Source: Agapanthus africanus (Eukaryota > Streptophyta > Magnoliopsida > Asparagales > Amaryllidaceae). From it: DNA of 64,000 bases. A program made the position numbers and the translations under genes. Within the stretch, counting starts at the first letter, position 1. Each line of letters begins with the position of its first letter. The DNA lies in NCBI GenBank assembly GCA_030015575.1, contig CM057346.1, positions 565,260,315 to 565,324,314 on the forward strand, given 5' to 3'. The notes beneath the pieces are model-generated. The model was given only the letters and a program-made list of their open reading frames with translations, was not told where the DNA came from and made no database searches. Below are positions 1 through 8,930 of the stretch, piece after piece.

Positions 1-93
1 GGTAACTACTAGTCACTTTTTCTTTACTGTAACGTATTTTCTTCCTTATTTCATTATTTTTGACTAACGCTTTTTTCTCTTTTCTTTTAACAG

Positions 94-2489
94 GCATCAC
101 CGATGAAGAAGCCATTGCCGCTTCTCTGAAGACCTTTCAGGAGGAGGAACGTGCCAGGGCATCTGTGGGCCTTAGTAAGTTTCGACTCATCGAATTTTCA
201 TTTTTCTTGCGTTATGGTCGATCTAACCTTTCCATTTTAATTGCAGGGACCTCAATGCCGCTCCCTCCTAGCGACGCAGATGTTCTACCAGCTGCCGATG
301 TTCCTGTTCTCTCTGGGACACCGCAGGAGGCTCATCTTGAAAAGCCGATGAGAGATGCCTTAAAGGCTCTGGAGGCCTCCCTGAATGAAGATGATGATGC
401 CTTGAGGGAGGCGTCACAGAGGTCCCTCATAACCGCTCGGGAGGAAAGAAAGCGGTTGAGGCGTGAGGCGAAGGCGCGCAGGGCTGCCTTGGCCATGGGA
501 GCGGGACCCAGCACCGCCCCTCGAGCTGATACTCCCTCCGAAGAGGCCCCTGTCATCCTATCTACTGCCCGCAGAGAGCTGGCGCGAGCAGTTCGGAGCG
601 CAAACGGCAAATCCGCTTCAGGTAATATTTCTCTTAGAGTTTTTGTTATAAGGATTTTAATGTCATTGGTCCTTATATCTCTTATCTTTGCAGGGCCAAG
701 TCTGATCGAGGGAGAGGCGGAAGCCGCCGATCCTAGGGGGACGGAGGAGACGATACCTGCCGAACTCGAGCCGACAGTAGGTCATATTGTTGAGGCCATA
801 GAGCCTGGAGTGGAGGTCGAGGGGCCTACCGCTGAGAAGGTCATTGATGCCGAACCTGAAGCGGGGGCAGATGATATGATCATTATAGCTGAGTCCAGGG
901 TGGTGGCGAATGAAGCGCCCGAGGCCGGCGATCCCCTGGCGATGATGGACGATACGACCGCCACTATTGAGCTTGAGAGAGTAGTGGGTGAGGAGGCCAT
1001 GATTCCCGAAGACGAACCAACCGCTCCTTCTCTGGAATCTGGCAATACTCCAGTCATCGCCCCCCCCATCTATGGTCCTCCGCCGTCTCCAGGTCTCGCG
1101 AGCACGACAACGGTCCCCATCGAGTCGGGCGATGAGGCTACAGGCGGTGGTCTTATGTCAATAGAGGAGGAAGCCGCCTCCGTTTCAGCCGGGAGCTCCT
1201 CAGGTAAACCCTAAGTGGCTGCTTTTCTTTACTTTACAACCATTTCTGACAAGTTCACCTTTTCGTAATGCAGGTGCAGCTAGTGCTGATGCCCCACCGC
1301 TCGAGGGAGCGCCTTCGATGACTGCTTTGGCGGTGGTTACCACTCAGCCTTCTCTCATACCCTCGAAGATGTTGGAAGGTATATGTTTACGGTTTATTAA
1401 TCTTGTTTTCCAGATATATAATTCGCGTACTAAAGTGACACTGTCGTGTTTTCAGGAGTGCTTTTTGATCACGTATATCAGATGTTGCTCCCACACTTTT
1501 CCTTCCCATCTGAGCTTGCTTCTTCTTCTAGTGGCGTTGGTGAGTATGATTTCCGTTGACATCCTTCCTTTCTTTTTTCTTATTGACGGGATTGTCTCTA
1601 ACCTCTTTTTCTCATCTCAACTGCAGTGCTACAGATTGAAGGAGGGGATGAAAGATCAGCTGCGCCACCAGCCCTTCCGACCTTGCCACCCGTCCCAACT
1701 GGTACAATGACCGTCATATTGGTAGCTTTCCTCTCTCTATTTTCTGTACTGTTATCTGATCGCATCCTGTCTCTTTCAGCTGTCGTTCTGGCTTTGGCGT
1801 CCTTCGAACCTCGCGTCACAATGCCAGCGGGTCCTTATCTGAGGAGTCTGTCTTTAAAAGGCGCCGCGAATAGTCTGCGCATGTTGAGTGACTATGTCGA
1901 GGAACTCGACGTTGAAACTCCAACCTCTGCCGCAGACTTCGCTATGGTGGTTAACCCGATGCTAGCAATACTCATGAACTTTCATGATGAGGGCATCATC
2001 GCATCCTGGGTTAACCATTGTAAAGAGATCGAGGGTCGCCTATACCAGTTGGAGTCGCTGCGTCCCGCTCCCGAGACCGTGGCTGCCAATAATCAGAGGA
2101 CAGCGTGGATTGAGCAAAGCGCTCCTTACTTCCGCCATCTCGAACAAGAAGTCATTTCAAGGCGTAAGGAGCGTGGTGAGGCTTCAAGCAAGTCTGCTCA
2201 ACTGCATGCTCGGGTGGAGGCCAATGCCGCACGGCTGAGGGTTATCTTTGAGGGCCTCCTGCAATGCCTCTCCGAAGGGTTATCATTGAGGCAGAGACTT
2301 GACTTTGTCGAGCGAGCTGCAGCCAGCCAGGAAGCAGCCCAGAAGGCGGTAGAGGAGCAACTTTCATCTTTCCTGTAGCAGCGGGCTCAGGTGGAGGCAG
2401 AGGTGGCCGCAGCTGTCACTCGAGAGGAAGCGCTGAAGGAAGTGCGAGAGCGGCTTGTGAACTTACTAGAGACACTTCCTCATCAGTAG
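94..2489 (+). pseudogene. 3' part of spliced PMD-family gene carried antisense in element B
   Basis: This is the C-terminal half of the extra gene of element B, homologous to the gene of element A at 8931-13143; the 5' part with the PMD domain lies outside the window. I read exons 94-174, 247-621, 694-1203, 1274-1378, 1456-1539, 1627-1701 and 1780-2489, separated by 70-87 bp GT-AG introns. Every intron is in phase 1 and every internal exon is a multiple of three, so the frame is kept throughout. The middle exons encode acidic, Pro/Glu/Ala-rich linker. The last exon encodes a helical, coiled-coil-like tail resembling that of copy A (shared MP-x-GPY near its start). An in-frame TAG at 2376-2378 truncates it 37 codons before the family stop at 2487-2489. 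The role of PMD proteins in retrotransposons is unknown; in plants the PMD proteins MAIN and MAIL1 act in silencing and genome stability. Confidence 0.75.
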
Positions 2490-2576
2490 CTATCCACTTT
2501 TGTAAAGAATGTATATATATATATATGTATTTTTTATCCTTTGACATGATGTATCCTGTATTCAATCAAGTTTATG

Positions 2577-2582
2577 AATAAA
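2577..2582 (+). terminator. candidate poly(A) signal of the B antisense gene
   Basis: AATAAA lies about 90 bp after the family stop codon and follows a short TA repeat (2509-2526). The same arrangement, an ATGAATAAA context shortly after the stop, is seen in copy A at 13250. Confidence 0.5.
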
Positions 2583-2752
2583 AGATACGCCTTTTTGTAA
2601 TGTCTTGTGTCCCTTCTTCGCTTTTTTTTTATTATCAGCATATCACCTTAGCGAACATGGTTGACGGATAGTAGGGCATGCATCTTGACTTCCCTAAGAA
2701 TCAGCGACGGCTTAGGTGGCAGGTTCAGATCTGCTGCCTAAGACTTTTCAAC

Positions 2753-2926
2753 TCCATGAGCCGTGAGGGTCTTATGGAGACTTTTCTCCCTACGGATCGA
2801 GAGGATCTCGTAGGTGGGTTTTCTCCTTAGGAATCGTGAGGATTTCTAAGTGTGGTTTTCTCTTATAAGTCGTAAGGATCCTATAAGAGAATTTTCCCTC
2901 TTACGAGTCGAGAGGATTCGTAAGTG
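2753..2926. repeat. five-hairpin cluster B1
   Basis: Five units about 36 bp apart each form a short stem with a common loop close to TCGTGAGGAT: CCATGAG/CTTATGG, CCTACG/CGTAGG, CTTAGGAATC/GATTTCTAAG, CTTATAAG/CTATAAG and CTTACGAGTC/GATTCGTAAG. The stem sequences differ from unit to unit while pairing is kept. Most units are preceded by a pyrimidine tract such as TTCTCC. The same ordered set recurs in elements A, B and C. Confidence 0.75.
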
Positions 2927-3073
2927 GTTGTTTCCCTCCTTGTCGAGAATCGAGTTCGGAGAGTGAGACCCGTGAATAGTATGCAAGAGACCATTTAGGA
3001 TTGACTTGCAGGGTCCCATTGTTCAGGAAGCAAGTTTTTGAATCCTTACTGCCCGAGATGTGAGTCAAAGAAG

Positions 3074-4062
3074 CTCTCGTCACGGAGTGTTTGTATCCGT
3101 GAGTTGAGAAGTTTTGCGAGGGATTATTTGTTTCCCAAGCGCCAAGGATTATTTGTGTCCTTGGGGTTTGAAACGAGTCGATGGTTCCCACGGAGGCGCT
3201 GGTGGCTCTGCGAGTCGACGCGGATCAGAAGGCTCTCGTCAAGGAGTGTTTGTATCCGTGAGTTGAGAAGTTTTGCGAGGGATTATTTGTTTCCCAAGCG
3301 CCAAGGATTATTTGTGTCCTTGGGGTTTGAAACGAGTCGATGGTTCCCACGGAGGCGCTGGTGGCTCTGCGAGTCGACGCGGATCAGAAAGCTCTCGTCA
3401 AGGAGTGTTTGTATCCGTGAGTTGAGAAGTTTTGCGAGGGATTATTTGTTTCCCAAGCGCCAAGGATTATTTGTGTCCTTGGGGTTTGAAACGAGTCGAT
3501 GGTTCCCACGGAGGCGCTGGTGGCTCTGCGAGTCGACGCGGATCAGAAGGCTCTCGTCAAGGAGTGTTTGTATCCATGAGTTGAGAAGTTTTGCGAGGGA
3601 TTATTTGTTTCCCAAGCGCCAAGGATTATTTGTGTCCTTGGGGTTTGAAACGAGTCGATGGTTCCAACGGAGGCGCTGGTGGCTCTGCGAGTCGACGCGG
3701 ATCAGAAGGCTCTCGTCAAGGAGTGTTTGTATCCGTGAGTTGAGAAGTTTTGCGAGGGATTATTTGTTTCCCAAGCGCCAAGGATTATTTGTGTTCTTGG
3801 GGTTTGAAACGAGTCGATGGTTCCCACGGAGGCGCTGGTGGCTCTGCGAGTCGACGCGGATCAGAAGGCTCTCGTCAAGGAGTGTTTGTATCCGTGAGTT
3901 GAGAAGTTTTGCGAGGGATTATTTGTTTCCCAAGCGCCAAGGATTATTTGTGTCCTTGGGGTTTGAAACGAGTCGATGGTTCCCACGGAGGCGCTGGTGG
4001 CTCTGCGAGTCGACGCGGATCAGAAGGCTCTCGTCAAGGAGTGTTTGTATCCGTGAGTCGAG
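3074..4062. repeat. 159-bp tandem repeat array in element B
   Basis: Units start at 3074, 3233, 3392, 3551, 3710 and 3869, with a partial unit at 4028, so the period is exactly 159 bp. The six full units differ at only a few bases, which points to recent expansion or homogenisation. Because 159 is a multiple of three, an open frame runs through the array on the plus strand; I take this as a by-product of the repeat. Element A has a different, 171-bp array at the equivalent place. Confidence 0.9.
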
Positions 4063-4075
4063 GAATTTTCGTTGA

Positions 4076-4439
4076 AGTCATTGGCTTCTTCGGTTGAAAT
4101 GAACCGTTGGGGTTTGGCTTCGTCGTTTGACGGAATCCGTTGGGGAAGTATAGTTCCTTCTTTGTTTACGCCCTTGGATTGTATACAGGGATCGATGTGA
4201 TCTTAACTGTAGGGCCAGAATTTTATCATTATTATTATATATTTTTTTGTTGTATTTCCGCGATGCTCTATCATTTCAGCTTTTATATCGCGAAGGTCGC
4301 GATTGCCCAAACATTTCGGCTATTTTTCGCGGCGCCCAATCATTTCGGCTATATTTTTTTTATTTTTACTCGTTGCTTTTTATTACGAGTCGCCCAATCA
4401 TTTCGGCTATTTTGCATGCATACATTTTACTTGCTGCTT
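4076..4439. other. 3' internal region of element B up to the A insertion
   Basis: This is non-coding. It contains a block with TTGGATTGTATACAGGGAT (about 4165-4183) that recurs in copy C near 44855, and four copies of the short repeat CATTTCGGCTATTT or close variants in a T-rich context. Element A begins at 4440. The bases before it (TGCTT) do not match those after A (ATTTT), so there is no clean target duplication. Confidence 0.6.
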
Positions 4440-5254
4440 TGTTCCCCTCCGAACGGACACGCGGGACGTCGGGGCGTCTCGCCTGAGGTTCGGGGCAGAT
4501 GCCAATAGGTGCTATCCGTCCACCTCTCCGAAGATGCCAAGTTGATCCATGGCGCCATGTATCGGAGGTTTAGACGGATGCGTCCGATGTAGCAGACTTC
4601 GTCAGATTCCCCCTCGTTTGAGGGGTTTTTGATTGTGGGGACGCTCTTCCCTGCAGGCGCAAGCCCCTGCAGTTAATTACGCTACCGCATCGCGGTAACA
4701 ACTTTCTCCTTCTCCAGATGGTCACTTCGTGTCGTGTGTTTTTGTTTTATGTTTTATTGCCCGTGGATCGTTTACGGAGACCGAGTTATGTCGTCGCCCG
4801 TAGGGCGTGGACTAGTCCAAATCCGTGTTATCTTAGATTTAGGTTTGGGGGTTTGGTTTGAGGACACGTTAGCCATACTTGAGGCTAATATCAACTCAAA
4901 CATTTGTTAAGGATACGTTAGTCTAGTTTGAGACTAAGATCAACTTAACGGGATCGTTTAGATCCGACAAAAGAGCGTTTGGGCTCTATTGTTCCAGTTT
5001 TAAGGACATAGTGGTCCATCGTATGTGTGGCCGTCGGGACCCGTCACCTCTCTGACGACGTTGAAGGATTACAACGACGGATGTCAGAGGAGTTCAGAGA
5101 TGTACCCTCGAGCCAGAGTTAATTAGGGGGATTCATAGTCCAGTCTGCTTGAAGGTTTAAGGATGCGTTAGCCATCTTTGAGGCTAAGATCAACTTAAAC
5201 AGTACCGTTTAGATCCGACGAAAGAGCATATGGAGGCTCTATGGTTCTAGTTTA

Positions 5255-5680
5255 AGGACATTGCAGTCCATGGGTAGTTTAAGGACATCTCGGTCCATGG
5301 GTAGTTTAAGGACATTGCGGTCCATGGGTAGTTTAAGGACATTGCGGTCCATTGTTAGTTTTAAGACATCTCGGTCAAGGTTAAGGACGTCATAGTCCAT
5401 GGGTTTAAGGACTCCACAGTCCGGTATGTGCTCTGGATGCTTCACACGGGTTCACTGCCGTGCTTGGCGAGGACCAGGCTCCGCTCTGGGCGTTTTCCGT
5501 GGGGTCAAAGAGTGACATTATCCACGTTCCACGTAACCAGGAATTTTGCACTAGATGCTTCACACGGGTTCATTGCCGTGTTCGGCGAGGACTAGGCTCC
5601 GCTCTGGACGTTTTCCGCGGGGTCAAAGAGTGACGTTATCCGCGTTCCACGTGACCAGGAATTTTACATTAGGCATGGGT
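5255..5680. repeat. short tandem repeats inside LTR A
   Basis: About five units of ~27 bp carry GGAC-N6-GTCC (for example GGACATTGCGGTCC). One 72-bp-type unit follows (5365-5430), then two units beginning GATGCTTCACACGGGTTCA. The last two unit types are the same sequences that are expanded into long arrays in the internal region at 13621-13908 and 14104-15085. The same stretch is present in the other LTR at about 26724-27149. Confidence 0.8.
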
Positions 5681-5998
5681 TTAAGGACCCCACAGTCCAT
5701 GTCAATGTGTGGTCGTCGGGACCCGTCACCTCTTTGAAGACATTGAGGGATTACAATGCCGAGTATCAAAGGAGTGAAGAGATGTACCCTAGAACCGGAG
5801 TGGCTTAAATAGTCCTTGGCCCAATTTGGGATCAAGACCCATTAATTATGTTATGAACCCACTGGCCCAGTTAATCATGAATTGAGGACTTATGGCCAGC
5901 TTGGGCTAAGTCCAGTCAGGTCTGGAATATTGGTTTCTTGTTGGTCCATTGAGGGAGAGGCTTTGCCTCTATCCCTTTAGCCAATTGGGCCAAAGCCT

Positions 5999-7025
5999 AG
6001 TGTTAAACACTTCGGAGCAATCAGTGTTGAACACTGGAAATGAGGTTGATAAGTTAGTGTTCAACACTAAGAGATAATTGGTGTTAAACACCAGCAATAA
6101 GGCTTTTTCAAATTAGTGTTAAACACACTGCAAACAAGGCTTTTTAATCAGTGTCGAATGCTAAGGCCCAACAGTGTTTTAACACTGGGCTTGAGAGTTC
6201 CAATTTAGTGTTGAACACTAAGGCAAAAGGGGTCACGTGGCAACACGTGAGAACGCCCTCTTTCCATTTATTCTGCTGAAATCGCTGCATTTTTCAGAGC
6301 ATCACGTGCCATCACGTGACAGGCATTCATATGCTCATTTGTTAGAGCTTTTGTTAAGGGTCACGTGGGTCACGTGAGGGACTGCCTCAAAGGGTTTTCT
6401 ATAGATTTCTTGGGGGGTCACGTGGTGGCACGTGACCCTGCCTCTATGTATGTCATTTTTAGAGGATCTGTTGATCTTTTTTCACGAATTAAATTCCTCG
6501 GGCTTTAATTTTCAAAGGAATTAAATTCCTACTTCCTTTTGAAGACTTATATTCTGGAGTAGGATCGAACCCTGAATCTTCTGTAGGAATTAAATTCCTC
6601 GTTTATGTGGAGGACTGAATAGGGTTAAACCCTAATAAAAGCTTTTTAAGGAATTAAACTTCCAGTCCCCGTTAAATTATGATTAAAGGAATTGAATTCC
6701 CGTTGTTTCAACAGAACTAAGTTCTTAATTAGGGTTAAACCCTGTTTCTTTTTATTTTGAAGGGATTAAATTCCCATGATACAGGGTCAAGCCCTACTTT
6801 TATCTTAAAGGAATTAAATTCCTATAGTTCTGTGAGAATTAAATTCTCATGCTTGCATTCCTTCTCTATGTTTTGGATCTGCATGGCAGGATCTCGACCC
6901 ATTGAGAATTAAATTCTCAACCTTAAGGGGAGATGTGCACTTTGCAGATCCTCTATCAAAGAGGGAAGAAATATGCTCTTCTGTTTTATGTATCAGAGTT
7001 AAACTCTGTTGAGAATTAAATTCTC
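5999..7025. repeat. families of short palindromes with TTNAA core in LTR A
   Basis: The stretch contains a run of near-perfect palindromes whose centre is TTNAA and whose arms change together: AGTGTTAAACACT-type (5999-6215), AGGAATTAAATTCCT-type, AGGGTTAAACCCT-type, GAGAATTAAATTCTC-type and CAGAGTTAAACTCTG-type (6486-7025). More GAATTTAATTC palindromes continue outside the LTR at about 8169-8640. Confidence 0.75.
6234..6434. promoter_or_regulatory. proximal G-box cluster in LTR A
   Basis: Eight CACGTG motifs form four pairs starting at 6234/6244, 6303/6313, 6362/6371 and 6419/6429. Three pairs are exactly 10 bp apart and one is 9 bp apart. CACGTG is the G-box bound by plant bZIP and bHLH factors. 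This cluster lies downstream of the LTR's own TATA box on the minus strand. Confidence 0.6.
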
Positions 7026-7155
7026 CTTCTTTCAAAAGGCCTTCCCCTTCTTACCTAGGGTTTTTGCAGAAGATCCAAGTCTTTTCAAAGTATCAAAGCT
7101 CTCCTCCTTTTTTCTTTCTCTGCGCATGTATGTCTTTTTTGTATCTCTTCCTTCC

Positions 7156-7163
7156 TATTTATA
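7156..7163 (-). promoter_or_regulatory. TATA box of LTR A
   Basis: On the minus strand the sequence reads CTATAAATAG. The same site in the 5' LTR, which would drive the genomic transcript, is at 28625-28632. Element B has the same CTATAAATAG in the matching part of its LTR (44293-44302), which supports the call. Confidence 0.7.
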
Positions 7164-7473
7164 GGAGAAGCAGCCGAATAAATTAGTTTTGTGACGAATC
7201 TTCATTGAGAGATTTGATTTGCATCCTTCATTCGTTCTGGACCTTTGGATTATTAGGTGAATTTTATTCACCGTTGGATTTCAAGTCCAGAGATTCTCCC
7301 TTGTTATTTTGGTTAGATTTAAGGGGGAAATCTTTCCAAACCCGAGATTTTCCATAAATAGATGACCTCTGAATCTTTAATTTGATTGGTTCCAGATAAC
7401 CGCTTTCCTTTGGAAAGATCTGAATTTCTTTCAGAATTTAATTCTGTTGATAAAATGGGCTTTGAAAGCCGGT

Positions 7474-7934
7474 CACGTGTGACCACGTGACCCATGGTCA
7501 CGTGTGAGCACGTGACCCCCTTTGGAATGAGCCTTCTGCGCTGTGTCTTCTGGTTGCTGCTTAAACGTCACGTGCTACCACGTGACCCCTGGTCACGTGT
7601 GAGCACGTGACCCTTGTTTGAACTCTCTTTCCTTGGTTGTTCTGAAAACGCGTTTGCTGCCTTGAACGTCACGTGCCAACACGTGACCCTGGTCACGTGG
7701 GAGCACGTGACTTCTTCTGAAGCCTTTTCTTTGACTTGGTCAGTTAACCGACGTGCCTTTGACGCTTGCATTTCAACGTCACGTGTCGCCACGTGACCCT
7801 GATCACGTGGGAGCACGTGACTCTCCTTGAAGCTTTTCCTTTTCTTCTTCGTAGTCAGGGAATCGAACTTGCCTTGATGACGTTTTTAGGTGTCACGTGC
7901 CAACACGTGACCGCTAGTCACGTGTAAGCACGTG
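7474..7934. promoter_or_regulatory. distal array of twenty G-boxes in U3 of LTR A
   Basis: CACGTG starts at 7474, 7484, 7499, 7509, 7569, 7579, 7594, 7604, 7670, 7680, 7694, 7704, 7780, 7790, 7804, 7814, 7894, 7904, 7919 and 7929. All ten pairs are exactly 10 bp apart, one helical turn, and two pairs form a quartet with 24-25 bp between them; there are five quartets. Most pairs read TCACGTG-N4-CACGTGA and could also fold as hairpins. The array lies between the LTR TATA (7156, minus) and the PMD gene TATA (8101, plus), so it could serve both promoters. Confidence 0.75.
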
Positions 7935-7987
7935 ACCCTCTTCTGAAGCTTTTCACAGAAGCTTTCCTGATTTTAAATCAGGAAACA

Positions 7988-8000
7988 AATGCCCCCACAG
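7988..8000 (-). other. polypurine tract of element A
   Basis: The minus strand reads CTGTGGGGGCATT directly before the 3' LTR (TGTTTCC...). A purine-rich tract here is the expected primer for plus-strand DNA synthesis. The tract is short and includes the non-purine bases usual at such sites. Confidence 0.6.
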
Positions 8001-8038
8001 CGTTGTTCTCACGTGTCTGCACGTGAGTGCAACGCTGT
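7997..8038. repeat. 42-bp inverted repeat containing a G-box pair next to the 3' LTR
   Basis: The arms ACAGCGTTG and CAACGCTGT flank CTCACGTG-TCTG-CACGTGAG, with G-boxes starting at 8010 and 8020, again 10 bp apart. It lies outside the LTR, overlaps the start of the polypurine tract and ends about 60 bp upstream of the PMD gene TATA box. Confidence 0.75.
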
Positions 8039-8100
8039 CACCTCTTACGACCGTTGGATTCATTTAGGGATTTGGGAGATGAAGCGTTTCCATTGTTTTC

Positions 8101-8108
8101 TATAAATA
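8101..8108 (+). promoter_or_regulatory. TATA box of the antisense PMD gene in element A
   Basis: TATAAATA lies 114 bp inside the 3' LTR boundary, facing the PMD gene. Transcription would start near 8130. The first, non-coding exon would end at CAG|GTAATA (intron from 8258) and the intron would end at TTTCAG (8925), five bases before the ATG at 8931. This gives the gene a promoter of its own, independent of LTR readthrough. Confidence 0.65.
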
Positions 8109-8257
8109 CCACTGTCTCTTCATAGGAGCCTTCACTCTGCTCGTCTTCTTCCTCTGAGAACTTTTCTTTGAGAATTTAATTCTCTTCTTCCAGAGCTTAG
8201 TTCTCTGTTTTAAAATTTTCCAGAGTTTAACTCTGTTGACGGATCCCTTTCCCTCAG

Positions 8258-8925
8258 GTAATAATGTTGAACGGCCAAAGCGCCTTCGTCTTTAAAAGAA
8301 CTCTTTGGATTTTAAATCCGCGTTAAGGGTTTCACAAAGAACCCATTTTTCTTCAAGTTTTTCCATAAGAACAGGAAACCACCTAGCTTTCGAACTGTAG
8401 ATTCCTTAGGGTTTAGGTAATCTTTGGGGAGACAACGATGGCGTTTTGACTCCATGGAATTTAATTCCGTCCAAAAATATTTCTGGGAATTTAATTCCCT
8501 TTTCTTAATAAGGAATTTAATTCCTATGAAGGACTCGCTTCCTTCACACAAAGGCTTCCTGAGGTCTCTTGGCCCTAGGTTGTCCTTCCGGCAATTAATG
8601 AAATGGTGACTTTGTAATGATGCCTTTTCGTGGGAATTTAATTCCTTTGATTTTGTCGGGTTCACTGTAGAGCCCGAGACAGATCCCGTTGGAGGGACGT
8701 GCATGGTCATCATTCTTTATTAAATGGGGATGTTCCCTTTGTTTTATTGTAACTGTTTGGTCTCATTATTAATGAGCCGTCATCCGGATTCTGTGGGGCC
8801 CATGTGTTTTGTAGCCAATGGTCCCAGGAAACTTTGCTGTTGCTTTCTCCAATTAGTCTTCATGTTCGTGCATGAACATATATCACTAACTTTTCTTTTA
8901 ACGGTCTCCCTTTATTGGATTTCAG
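8258..8925 (+). other. 5'-UTR intron of the PMD gene in element A
   Basis: This candidate 668-bp intron runs between a CAG|GTAATA donor and a pyrimidine-rich TTTCAG acceptor. It has GAATTTAATTC palindromes and no credible open frame. An intron here explains why the good coding frame begins so close to the acceptor. Confidence 0.55.
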
Positions 8926-8930
8926 GTGTG

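Larger units (their letters stand above)
4440..7987 (-). repeat. 3' LTR of element A
   Basis: It starts TGTTCCCCTCC and ends GGAAACA on the plus strand, and is repeated at 25909-29456 with the same length. The first ~300 bp on this side are shared with the LTRs of B and D. The rest holds 27-bp GGAC/GTCC repeats (5255-5365), two longer repeats (5430-5680), families of short palindromes (5999-7025), and two clusters of paired G-boxes (6234-6434 and 7474-7934). A minus-strand TATA box at 7156-7163 implies that U3 is about 7987 down to 7130, and that R plus U5 is unusually long, about 2.7 kb. Confidence 0.93.

Noticed and set aside
94..2489. The multi-exon plus-strand gene at the left edge as a host gene
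   Set aside because: Its homologue lies wholly inside element A at the same relative place, followed by the same hairpin cluster, so it belongs to the retrotransposon.
3038..4075. A 345-codon plus-strand open frame made of 53-residue repeats
   Set aside because: It is the translation of a 159-bp tandem DNA repeat; the frame stays open because the period is a multiple of three. There is no homology to known domains and no promoter that I can see.
7568..7816. Open frames in the G-box region of LTR A on both strands, also at 29037-29285
   Set aside because: They translate palindromic regulatory repeats and are shadows of each other.
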